Shown here in pieces: positions 1 to 7,359 of a stretch of DNA of 64,000 nt. Position 1 is the stretch's first letter. Every line of letters starts with the position of its first letter. The DNA is taken from assembly GCF_021654135.1 (NCBI RefSeq), contig NZ_JAKGSD010000041.1, positions 13,231-77,230 on the forward strand, written 5' to 3'. Under the pieces are notes generated by a model. The model saw nothing but the letters and a program-made list of their open reading frames with translations. It was not told the DNA's origin and did no database searches. The stretch comes from Amycolatopsis tucumanensis. Its GTDB lineage: Bacteria > Actinomycetota > Actinomycetes > Mycobacteriales > Pseudonocardiaceae. Made by a program: the position numbers and the translations under genes.

Positions 1-472
1 CTCGGGCTGAGGCACGGTTGCTTCGCGTCGGATCGCAGCGCCGTGTTGGTCGCGGGAGGTTGTTGCGGGCCGAGTCGCAGTGCTGAGCTTGGGCTGCGTG
101 AGGTTGCGTCGTGCCGGATCGCAGCGCCATGCTGGGCGCGCGAGGTTGTTGCGCGCTGAGCGCGTGCCCTGCGTCAGCTTCCCGCCGCGCCCGGTCGCGG
201 CCCGCGGCGGCCCAGCGCCGCCCCGCCCTGCCATCGCTCACCGCAGGGCGCGATCCGAGCGCACCGGAGCGAGCCGAGCGCACCGGACTGCGGTGCGAGC
301 CGAGCGCACTGGAACGAGCCGGCCGCACCCCTCGCGAGCCGAGCGCACCGGTCGCGAGCCGACCGCACCCGTCGCGAGCCGAGCGCACCCGTCGCGAGCC
401 GATCGCACCGGAGTGCGGCGCGCGCCTCCCGCCGAAAACCCTGCCGTGGCAAGGAAACGCGCGCCGCCGCCG
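1..472. repeat. Gene-free GC-rich stretch with degenerate repeats
   Basis: No convincing gene lies downstream of glpK. A 14-base word (CGGATCGCAGCGCC) occurs at 29-42 and again at 115-128, each followed by a related stretch ending near GAGGTTGTTGCG, giving a direct repeat with an 86-base offset. From about 250 to 415 a unit of about 20 bases built on GCGAGCCGAGCGCACC recurs imperfectly. Long reading frames cross the tract on both strands, but their products are low-complexity Arg/Ala/Pro with no domain, as expected of GC-rich repeats. Similar tracts occur at 4881-5453 and 14084-14545. Confidence 0.6.
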
Positions 473-1978
473 TCACTCCACCCAGTCGAAGGTCTTCGTC
501 ACCGCCTTCTTCCAGTTGTGGTACTGCGCCTCGCGGTGCTGGGCGTCCATCGACGGGTTCCACTCCTTGTCCTGGGCCCAGTTGTTGCGGATGTCGTCCT
601 CGCTCGCCCAGAAACCGACCGCCAAGCCGGCGGCGTACGCGGCGCCGAGGGCCGTCGTCTCCGCCACCACCGGGCGGATCACCGGGACGTCCAGGATGTC
701 GGCCTGGAACTGCATCAACAGCTCGTTCACGACCATCCCGCCGTCGACCTTCAGCGACTTCAGCGGCACGCCCGAGTCCGCGTTCATCGCCTCGATCACC
801 TCGCGCGTCTGGAACGCCGTCGCCTCCAGGACCGCCCGCGCGATGTGCCCCTTGTTCACATACCGCGTCAACCCGGCGATCACGCCACGCGCGTCCGACC
901 GCCAGTACGGCGCGAACAGGCCCGAGAACGCCGGCACGAAGTACGCCCCGCCGTTGTCCTCCACCGTGCGCGCCAGCTCCTCGATCTCGGCCGCATTGCG
1001 GATGATCCCGAGGTTGTCCCGCAGCCACTGCACCAGCGAACCGGTCACCGCGATGGAACCCTCCAGCGCGTACACCGTGTCGTTCGACCCGATCTTGTAA
1101 CAGACCGTCGTGAGGAGGCCGTTCTCCGACATCACCTTCTCCGTGCCGGTGTTCAGCAGCACGAAGTTGCCGGTGCCGTAGGTGTTCTTGGCCTCGCCGG
1201 GGGACAGGCACGCCTGCCCGAACGTCGCGGCCTGCTGGTCACCGAGGATGCCGGCGATCGGCACACCCGACAGCACGCCACGCGGGCGCACCTTGCCGTA
1301 CTCCTCGGACGACGACCGGATCTCCGGCAGCATCGACATGGGAATCCCCATGTCCGCCGCGATTTCCTCGTCCCAGCTCAGCGTGTCCAGGTCCATCAGC
1401 AGGGTGCGCGAGGCGTTCGTCGGGTCCGTCACGTGCACCCCGCCGTCCGGGCCGCCCGTCATGTTCCACACGGTCCAGGTGTCCATGTTGCCGAACACCA
1501 GATCGCCGGCCTCGGCGCGTTCCCGCGCGCCCTCCACGTTGTCCAGGATCCACTTGACCTTCGGCCCGGAGAAGTAGGTCGCCAGCGGCAAACCCGTCTT
1601 CGGCCGGTACCGCTCCTGGCCACCGCCGAGCTCGCCGAGCTGGTCGACGATCCGGTCGGTGCGGGTGTCCTGCCAGACGATCGCGTTGTAGACCGGCTTG
1701 CCCGTCTTCCGGTCCCACACCAGCGCCGTCTCGCGCTGGTTCGTGATGCCCACCGCGGCGATGTCCCCGGCCTGCAGGTCGGCCTTGGCGAGCGCGCCCG
1801 CGGTGACCGCACGCGTGTTCTCCCAGATCTCCTCCGCGTTGTGCTCGACCCACCCGGCCTGCGGGAAGATCTGCTCGTGCTCCCTCTGTTCGACGGCGAC
1901 CACCCGGCCGGAGTGATCGAAGATCATCGCCCGCGTCGATGTGGTGCCCTGGTCGATGGCGGCGACATATGAGGCCAT
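473..1978 (-). CDS. glpK: Glycerol kinase
   Basis: This FGGY-family kinase phosphorylates glycerol with ATP to sn-glycerol 3-phosphate in the cytoplasm. The 501 residues match the family length. The N-terminal phosphate-binding signature DQGTTSTRAMIFD is at about residues 9-21, an adenosine-side YGTGNFVLLNTG loop is present, and the C-terminal VDGGMVVNELLMQF stretch is typical of the second actin-like lobe. The ATG start is preceded by GGGAGGAG at normal spacing. The gene lies 33 bases downstream of the glycerol channel gene on the same strand, so uptake and trapping of glycerol are probably one transcript. The divergent dehydrogenase completes the pathway to dihydroxyacetone phosphate. Confidence 0.97.
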   Translation of the reverse strand: MASYVAAIDQGTTSTRAMIFDHSGRVVAVEQREHEQIFPQAGWVEHNAEEIWENTRAVTAGALAKADLQAGDIAAVGITNQRETALVWDRKTGKPVYNAIVWQDTRTDRIVDQLGELGGGQERYRPKTGLPLATYFSGPKVKWILDNVEGARERAEAGDLVFGNMDTWTVWNMTGGPDGGVHVTDPTNASRTLLMDLDTLSWDEEIAADMGIPMSMLPEIRSSSEEYGKVRPRGVLSGVPIAGILGDQQAATFGQACLSPGEAKNTYGTGNFVLLNTGTEKVMSENGLLTTVCYKIGSNDTVYALEGSIAVTGSLVQWLRDNLGIIRNAAEIEELARTVEDNGGAYFVPAFSGLFAPYWRSDARGVIAGLTRYVNKGHIARAVLEATAFQTREVIEAMNADSGVPLKSLKVDGGMVVNELLMQFQADILDVPVIRPVVAETTALGAAYAAGLAVGFWASEDDIRNNWAQDKEWNPSMDAQHREAQYHNWKKAVTKTFDWVE

Positions 1979-2011
1979 GGGACTCCTCCCGTTGATTTGC
2001 CTGCCTGTGGG

Positions 2012-3016
2012 CTACTCGGATCGCTGCACCTGCCGCCCGGACCGGGTCTGGTCCGTCTCGGGCAGAACGTCCCCCTCGGACCGGGCGCCGTCACCCGCGT
2101 CGCCGTCGGCGGAGCCGGGAACCCGGCCGGGCGGCGGCGTCGGTTCAGCACCCGGCGCCGGACGGACAGCCAGCACGCTGCCGATGAAGAAGTCGTAGAC
2201 CAGAACACCGACCACACCGCCGACGAGCGGTCCCACTATCGGAATCCACCAGTACGAGCTGAACCACTCCCCGTTGCCCGGGAAGGCCGCATCACCCCAC
2301 CCGGCGAAGAACGCCAGCAGCCGTGGCCCGAGGTCGCGGGCCGGGTTGATCGCGTACCCGGCGTTCGTCCCGTAGGTGAGGCCGATCGCGACCACGACCA
2401 GGCCGACCACGAACGGGGCGAGGTTGGCCGACGGGGGTTGGTTGCGGGCGTCGATGATCGCCGCGATGATGGCGACGAGGATCGCCGTTCCGACGATCTG
2501 GTCGACCAGCGGCCCCCACACACCGTTGCCGAAGTACTCCGCGGGGAACGTCGCGAAGATCGAGAACGTGCCCACCGAACCGTCCCGGCCCGTCGGGGGG
2601 TTCTGCGACGCGAGGAACGCGTCGATCGCGTTGTGGTACACCGCCAGGACCACGGCCGCGCCGGCGAACGCGCCGACCACCTGGGCCGCCCAGTAGGGCA
2701 GGACCTTCGCCCAGGGGAACTTGCGGCGGATGGCCCAGGCCAGGGTCACCGCCGGATTGATGTGGGCCCCGCTGACCCCGCCCGCCACGTAGACGGCGAA
2801 GACCACCGCGAGGCCCCAGCCCCACGCGATGATCAACCAGTTGGCGGGCCCGAAGTCGACGGTTTGGCGGCCCGAGCCCGGCAGGCCGACCACGGCCACG
2901 GCCACGGATCCGCAACCGAGGATGATGAGGATCGCGGTGCCGAGGAACTCGGCCAGTAGTTCACCCGCCGTGGTCTGCCGCATCCTCGTCCAGGGACGGG
3001 CTGTCCGGTCGGTCAT
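2012..3016 (-). CDS. glpF: Aquaglyceroporin (MIP family glycerol channel)
   Basis: This is a membrane channel for facilitated glycerol entry. The 334-residue protein has six predicted membrane helices and both half-helix pore motifs, HINPAV in the first half and AINPARDLGPR in the second. The Asp after the second NPAR is the usual mark of glycerol-conducting rather than water-only members. The C-terminal tail of about 50 residues is long, Pro/Gly/Asp-rich and cytoplasmic, and is not part of the core fold. The ATG start has a strong GGGAGGTG ribosome site. It is the first gene of a glpF-glpK unit divergent from glpD. Confidence 0.93.
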   Translation of the reverse strand: MTDRTARPWTRMRQTTAGELLAEFLGTAILIILGCGSVAVAVVGLPGSGRQTVDFGPANWLIIAWGWGLAVVFAVYVAGGVSGAHINPAVTLAWAIRRKFPWAKVLPYWAAQVVGAFAGAAVVLAVYHNAIDAFLASQNPPTGRDGSVGTFSIFATFPAEYFGNGVWGPLVDQIVGTAILVAIIAAIIDARNQPPSANLAPFVVGLVVVAIGLTYGTNAGYAINPARDLGPRLLAFFAGWGDAAFPGNGEWFSSYWWIPIVGPLVGGVVGVLVYDFFIGSVLAVRPAPGAEPTPPPGRVPGSADGDAGDGARSEGDVLPETDQTRSGRQVQRSE

Positions 3017-3040
3017 GACACACCTCCCAATGCGCGAGAC

Positions 3041-3058
3041 GACGTTGTCCCGAACGTC
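3041..3058. promoter_or_regulatory. Palindrome in the glpF/glpD divergent promoter
   Basis: GACGTT and AACGTC arms of six bases flank a six-base spacer, and a further GACGTT half-site lies at 3143-3148 just ahead of glpD. Position between two divergent glycerol genes suggests an operator. No regulator gene is adjacent, so the binding protein is unknown. Confidence 0.4.
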
Positions 3059-3167
3059 ACATGGTGCTCGCCCGCCGACCGGACGACAAGCGCTTGCGCG
3101 GTGAGGACGTGCGGAAACGTGTCATGCTGGGTGGGTGCAGCGGACGTTCACGAGGGAAGGAACCGGA

Positions 3168-4880
3168 GTGACTGAGGCGAAGCTGGGGCCGGAGGCGAGG
3201 GAGGAGACCTGGCGGCGGCTCGGTGCGGAGACGTTCGACCTCGTGGTGATCGGCGGCGGGGTGGTCGGCGCGGGCACCGCGCTCGACGCGGCCACGCGCG
3301 GCCTGCGGGTCGCCCTGGTCGAGGCCCGTGACCTGGCGTCCGGCACGTCGAGCCGGTCGAGCAAGCTCTTCCACGGTGGCCTGCGGTACCTCGAACAGCT
3401 CGAGTTCGGTCTCGTCCGCGAGGCGCTGCGCGAGCGCGAGCTGATGCTCACCCGCATCGCGCCGCACCTGGTGAAGCCGGTCAGCTTCCTGTACCCGCTG
3501 CAGCACCGCGTCTGGGAACGTCCCTACACCGCGGCCGGCCTGTTCCTGTACGACACGATGGGCGGCGCGCGGTCGGTGCCGGGGCAGAAGCACCTCACCC
3601 GTGCGGGCGCACTTCGGCTGGTCCCCGCACTCAAACGCGATGCCCTGATCGGGGGAATCCGGTACTACGACTCGCAGGCCGACGACGCCCGCCACACCAT
3701 GACCGTCGCCCGCACCGCCGCGCACTACGGCGCGGTGGTCCGGACCAGCACCCAGGTCGTCGGGTTCCTGCGGGAGGCCGACCGGGTGTCCGGTGTGCGC
3801 GTGCGGGACGTGGAGGACGGGCGCGAGACGGAGGTCCACGCGAACGCGGTCATCAACTGCACCGGGGTCTGGACCGACGAGCTGCAGCGCCTGTCCGGCA
3901 GCCGCGGCCGGTTCCGGGTGCGTGCGAGCAAGGGCGTGCACATCGTGGTGCCGCGGGACCGGATCGTGTCGGAGTCCGGGCTGATCCTGCGCACCGAGAA
4001 GTCCGTGTTGTTCGTGATCCCTTGGCGGAACCACTGGATCGTCGGCACGACGGACACCGACTGGAACCTCGACCTGGCGCACCCCGCGGCCACGAAGAAC
4101 GACATCGACTACATCCTCGAGCACGTCAACTCGGTGCTCGCGACGCCGCTGACGCACGACGACATCGAGGGTGTCTACGCCGGACTGCGGCCGCTGCTGG
4201 CCGGGGAGAGCGAGGAGACGTCGAAGCTGTCCCGCGAGCACGCGGTGGCGCGCGTGGCGCCCGGGCTGGTCGCGATCGCGGGCGGCAAGTACACGACGTA
4301 CCGGGTGATGGCCGCCGACGCGGTCGACGCCGCCGCGCCCGACCTGCCCGGCCGGTTGCAGCCGTCCATCACCGACAAGGTGCCGCTGCTCGGCGCCGAC
4401 GGCTACCACGCGCTGGTCAACCAGGCCGACCACCTCGCCGCGCAGCACGGCCTGCACCCGTACCGGGTCCGGCACCTGCTCGACCGGTACGGCTCGCTGG
4501 TGCACGAGGTGCTGGCGCTCGGCGACGGCAAGCCGGAGCTGCTGCGGCCGATCGAGCACGCCCCGGACTACCTCGGGGTCGAGGCGGTGTACGCGGCCAG
4601 TCACGAGGGCGCGCTGCACCTGGAGGACATCCTCGCCCGGCGCACCCGCATCTCGATCGAGTACCCGCACCGCGGTGTGGATTGCGCCGAGGCGGTGGCG
4701 CGGATGGTCGCGGACGTGCTGGGCTGGTCCGAGGAGGCGGTCCGGCGCGAGGTCGAGGTGTACACCGCGAGGGTCGCCGCGGAGCGGGACTCGCAGACGC
4801 AGCCGAGCGACGAGGCAGCCGACGAGCGGCGGTCCAGCGCGCCGGAGGCCAGGGCCCGGTTGACCGCCCCGGTGGGGTGA
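3168..4880 (+). CDS. glpD: Glycerol-3-phosphate dehydrogenase, FAD-dependent
   Basis: This membrane-associated flavoenzyme oxidises sn-glycerol 3-phosphate to dihydroxyacetone phosphate and passes electrons to quinone. The N-terminal dinucleotide-binding motif VIGGGVVGAGTALDAATRG is clear, followed by the GlpD-typical SSRSSKLFHGGLRYLE region and a C-terminal helical cap domain. I chose the GTG at 3168 (570 residues) because GGGAAGGA lies just upstream. An in-frame GTG at 3135 would add 11 residues with no ribosome site. The last 30 or so residues are polar and variable. It is divergent from glpF-glpK and is followed by a repeat tract rather than by another gene. Confidence 0.95.
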   Translation: MTEAKLGPEAREETWRRLGAETFDLVVIGGGVVGAGTALDAATRGLRVALVEARDLASGTSSRSSKLFHGGLRYLEQLEFGLVREALRERELMLTRIAPHLVKPVSFLYPLQHRVWERPYTAAGLFLYDTMGGARSVPGQKHLTRAGALRLVPALKRDALIGGIRYYDSQADDARHTMTVARTAAHYGAVVRTSTQVVGFLREADRVSGVRVRDVEDGRETEVHANAVINCTGVWTDELQRLSGSRGRFRVRASKGVHIVVPRDRIVSESGLILRTEKSVLFVIPWRNHWIVGTTDTDWNLDLAHPAATKNDIDYILEHVNSVLATPLTHDDIEGVYAGLRPLLAGESEETSKLSREHAVARVAPGLVAIAGGKYTTYRVMAADAVDAAAPDLPGRLQPSITDKVPLLGADGYHALVNQADHLAAQHGLHPYRVRHLLDRYGSLVHEVLALGDGKPELLRPIEHAPDYLGVEAVYAASHEGALHLEDILARRTRISIEYPHRGVDCAEAVARMVADVLGWSEEAVRREVEVYTARVAAERDSQTQPSDEAADERRSSAPEARARLTAPVG

Positions 4881-5453
4881 GGTTTCCGGGCTGAGGGGCC
4901 ACCCGGCGGGACGGCTGCCGCCGAGCTCGGCGTGCCGGGCTGACGGTGTGGCGGGGCTGACGGGCGCGGCCCGAGGGTGGTTCGCGGCCGTGCTGCGACC
5001 GGCCGAGCTCGGTGCGGCTGGGCCGGCGGCGCAGCCGCGCTGACGAGCGCGGCCCGAGGGTTGGTGGGTGGGCTGTGGTTCGCGACCGGCCGAGCTCGGT
5101 GCGGCTGGGCCGGCGGCGCCGCCGCGCTGACGAGCGCGGCCCAGGATTGGTGGGCGAGCGCTGTGGTTTGCGGCCGTGCCGCGACGGGAGCCGGGGCCTG
5201 CTGGTGGGAGTTCGTGGGCGCGCCGCTGGCGCGGCGTGTGCGTGCGGTCAGCTCGGGTGGGCGCGCTGGCGGCTGCGGCGCGCGGTCTCGCTGCGATCGG
5301 GGCTTGCCGGCCCCTTAACGGCAGGCCGCGAGTGCGCCGGGAGCGGTGGTAGCTCGCGTGGCGCGGCCTCGAGCGGGGCCGCGACCTGCCGCGAGCGGGG
5401 CTGACCCGCCGCGTGCAGCAGGCGCGGCGCACTGCGGCCGTGAGCGAGGTCTG
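4881..5453. repeat. Gene-free stretch with an 87-bp tandem repeat
   Basis: Two near-identical 87-base units start at 4997 and 5084; each opens with GACCGGCCGAGCTCGGTGCG and contains GCTGACGAGCGCGGCCC. A diverged partial unit precedes them from about 4919. From about 5170 to 5450 the sequence stays GC-rich and degenerate with no gene. The tract abuts the stop of the truncated adenylation gene at 5454, so expansion or deletion here may have removed the end of that gene. Confidence 0.65.
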
Positions 5454-6092
5454 TCAGGCTTCGCCGGCGAGGTTGGCCGCCGCGAAGCTTCCGGTGCCTG
5501 TGGTGCGCTCGTGCAGGACCACCGTGTCGCCGGCGAGCAGGGCCTTGCACGTCAGCCGGTTGCCGATCGGGTGCGACAGGGGCGCTATCAACAGCACCCG
5601 CTGCGGGCCCTCGGCGTTCGGTTGCGTCGTGCGGGCCATCTCCTCGTACACGTCCCGGTAGCAGACCAGGTTCGTGCCGTCGCCGGAGAACATCGTCTCG
5701 ATCGAGCGCGGCAACGCGGTCTCCTCGTCCCGCCGCGGGGCGCGCGCGACCCGCGAAGTCACCAGCGGGCCTTCCGGATCCGTGGTCAGCACGTGGTCGA
5801 CCTCGAGCAGCTCCAGCAAATCGGAACGGCCCTCGTCGATGTGCACCACCCGAGCACCGAGCAACTGGGAGGCGAACTGCAGGAGAATTGTTTCCGGCGC
5901 GTTTCCTCCGGTAATTGCGACCAGTTGCCCGGGGACGATCCCCTCGGATTTCAAAGTCGCATGCAGCCGCCGTAATGTGTCGAAGGTCTCCCGATACGTC
6001 ATCGACCGGCCACGATGGGCGAAAGCGATCTGGTCGCCGCCATCTAACAGCACGTCGAGGATGCGGGTCAGAAAGACGCTGGACTCGCCCAC
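5454..6092 (-). CDS. Truncated AMP-binding (adenylate-forming) domain protein
   Basis: The 212 residues match only the N-terminal part of acyl-CoA synthetase/NRPS-type adenylation enzymes, which normally run to about 500 residues. The YRETFDTLRRL and PGQLVAITGGNAPETILLQF stretches and a PLSHPIGNRLTCKALLAGDTVVL segment align with the usual early core. The phosphate-binding loop is degenerate: FSGDGTN stands where a TSGTTG-like motif is expected. The protein stops before the adenine-binding and hinge motifs. Base composition is lower in GC than in the neighbours. It could be a decayed gene whose 3' end was lost next to the repeat tract, or a stand-alone half-domain protein like the TIGR03089 family. 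Catalytic activity looks unlikely. Confidence 0.6.
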   Translation of the reverse strand: MGESSVFLTRILDVLLDGGDQIAFAHRGRSMTYRETFDTLRRLHATLKSEGIVPGQLVAITGGNAPETILLQFASQLLGARVVHIDEGRSDLLELLEVDHVLTTDPEGPLVTSRVARAPRRDEETALPRSIETMFSGDGTNLVCYRDVYEEMARTTQPNAEGPQRVLLIAPLSHPIGNRLTCKALLAGDTVVLHERTTGTGSFAAANLAGEA

Positions 6093-6200
6093 GTTCCCCC
6101 CGTTCAGCGCTGAATCGGAATCTGAATCCAGATCACCACAACCCGCGACGGCGCGCGAGGAATTGTGTCAGCGAGCACAAGAGGACTGGGCCACATCCGG

Positions 6201-6536
6201 CTACGGACGCCGGACCGCCAGCCCGAGCGCGCCCGCCGCGAACCGGGCGACCGCGGCGACGGCGTCCCGCTCGGCCACCTCGTCGTCCGGAGAGGTCCAG
6301 ACCTCGATGGTCCCGTCGGTGCCGAGCACGACCTCGCCCAGCATCGCACCGGTCCGCGGCTCCGCGATCACCCACGCGTAGCTCTCGTCCCGCGCCCACT
6401 CACGCGCCCGCCGCGCCACGTACTGGCTCGGCGCGGTCACCCCGGCCGCCGTCAGCGCCGGGCGGTCGTCCAGCTGGTCGTCGGATCGCAGCTGCCGCAG
6501 GTAGTACCGGCCGGCGTTGATCTCCACCGGATCCAT
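6201..6536 (-). CDS. Small GNAT-like N-acetyltransferase fold protein
   Basis: This protein of about 111 residues begins MDPVEINAGRYYLRQLR, continues with a central AWVIAEPRTGAMLGEVVL strand pair, and ends in AVARFAAGALGLAVRR. The pattern resembles the first strands and a C-terminal helix of GNAT acetyltransferases, but the acetyl-CoA loop (Q/RxxGxG/A) is not visible and the protein is short. The start overlaps the stop of the upstream DUF1707 gene by one base (TGATG), so it is translationally coupled. A longer in-frame start at 6593 would lie inside the neighbour and is rejected. The substrate is unknown. Confidence 0.6.
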   Translation of the reverse strand: MDPVEINAGRYYLRQLRSDDQLDDRPALTAAGVTAPSQYVARRAREWARDESYAWVIAEPRTGAMLGEVVLGTDGTIEVWTSPDDEVAERDAVAAVARFAAGALGLAVRRP

Positions 6537-6895
6537 CAGCGCCGCCAGCCCAGCACGACCGCCATCACCACCGGCACCAGCAGCACCACCCACATGCCGC
6601 GGGTCAGCACGAACACCGCCACCGCGGCGATCACCAGCAGCGGGAGCAGCCCGAGTCCGACCTTCCGCGCGGGCGGCCGGGCGGGCGCGGGCCGGTCGAG
6701 CACCCGCGGCCGAGGCGCGGGCAGGTCGGCGAACAACGGCGCGAGGTCCGACCGGGTCCGGGCCGCCGCGACCTGCGCCGAGCGCCGCCCGAACTCGTCG
6801 ATGTCCAGCCTGCCGGTGCGGACGTGCTCGGACAAGGCGTCCATGGCCTCCGTGCGCTCGGCGTCGGACAGCCGCAGGTCCGGTTCGTCGCTCAC
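6536..6895 (-). CDS. DUF1707 domain membrane protein
   Basis: The 119-residue protein has an N-terminal DUF1707 domain of about 50 residues (LRLSDAERTEAMDALSEHV, then GRLDIDEFGRRSAQVAAART). A Pro/Arg-rich linker and two closely spaced C-terminal membrane helices follow. DUF1707 proteins are actinobacterial and of unknown role, often with a membrane or SHOCT-like C-terminus. It overlaps the upstream paralogue by four bases (ATGA) and the downstream gene by one, so the three form one operon below accA3. The paralogue beside it looks like a tandem duplication that has diverged in the membrane part. Confidence 0.8.
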   Translation of the reverse strand: MSDEPDLRLSDAERTEAMDALSEHVRTGRLDIDEFGRRSAQVAAARTRSDLAPLFADLPAPRPRVLDRPAPARPPARKVGLGLLPLLVIAAVAVFVLTRGMWVVLLVPVVMAVVLGWRR

Positions 6896-7350
6896 CGGCG
6901 CCGGTCCCGCCTGCCGTGGGCGCCGTGCCGGTGCTTCTCCCAGTCCGAACCCCAGAAATTACTCGCGGCCGCGGTGAACACGAACGGCATGGCGACCCAC
7001 CACCAGGTTGAGGTGGCGAAGGCCAGCACGATCGCCGCCACCCACAGGAACGGCACCGCGGCGGCCGCCACGCGCTGCGGCAACGGGCGGTCCGACCACT
7101 GCCGCGGCGGCCGGTCCGGCTTCTTCTCGACCGCCTTCGCCGGCTGCTCGAACACCGGGTGCGGCTCGGGGAGGTCGGCGAACAGCTCGGCGAGGTCCCG
7201 CCGCGTGCGGGCGGCGGTGACCTTCGCCGAACGGTCGCCGTACTCGTCGAGGTCCAGGCGCCCGGCGCTCAGGTGCTCGCCGAGAGCCTTCAGCGCGGAC
7301 TCCCGGTCGTTGTCGCCGATGCGCAGATCGGGCGAGGGAACCTCGGTCAC
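6892..7350 (-). CDS. DUF1707 domain protein with two-helix membrane domain
   Basis: The 152 residues open with DUF1707 (LRIGDNDRESALKALGEHL, AGRLDLDEYGDRSAKVTAART, DLAELFADLPEPH). The C-terminal part has two membrane helices around LWVAAIVLAFATS and WWWVAMPFVFTAAASNFWG, followed by a basic His/Arg tail, a layout like 2TM domains. The GTG start sits nine bases after the accA3 stop on the same strand, so it probably shares the accA3 transcript. It is about 50 percent similar by eye to the next gene in the DUF1707 part. Function is unknown. Confidence 0.82.
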   Translation of the reverse strand: MTEVPSPDLRIGDNDRESALKALGEHLSAGRLDLDEYGDRSAKVTAARTRRDLAELFADLPEPHPVFEQPAKAVEKKPDRPPRQWSDRPLPQRVAAAAVPFLWVAAIVLAFATSTWWWVAMPFVFTAAASNFWGSDWEKHRHGAHGRRDRRR

Positions 7351-7359
7351 ACCGTCAGG

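Noticed and set aside
80..1972. Long open frame antisense to glpK
   Set aside because: The opposite strand encodes a clear glycerol kinase with all motifs; the antisense product has none.
3057..5432. 791-codon open frame antisense to glpD
   Set aside because: It is a shadow of glpD and the repeat tract, with low-complexity Arg/Pro/Ala content.
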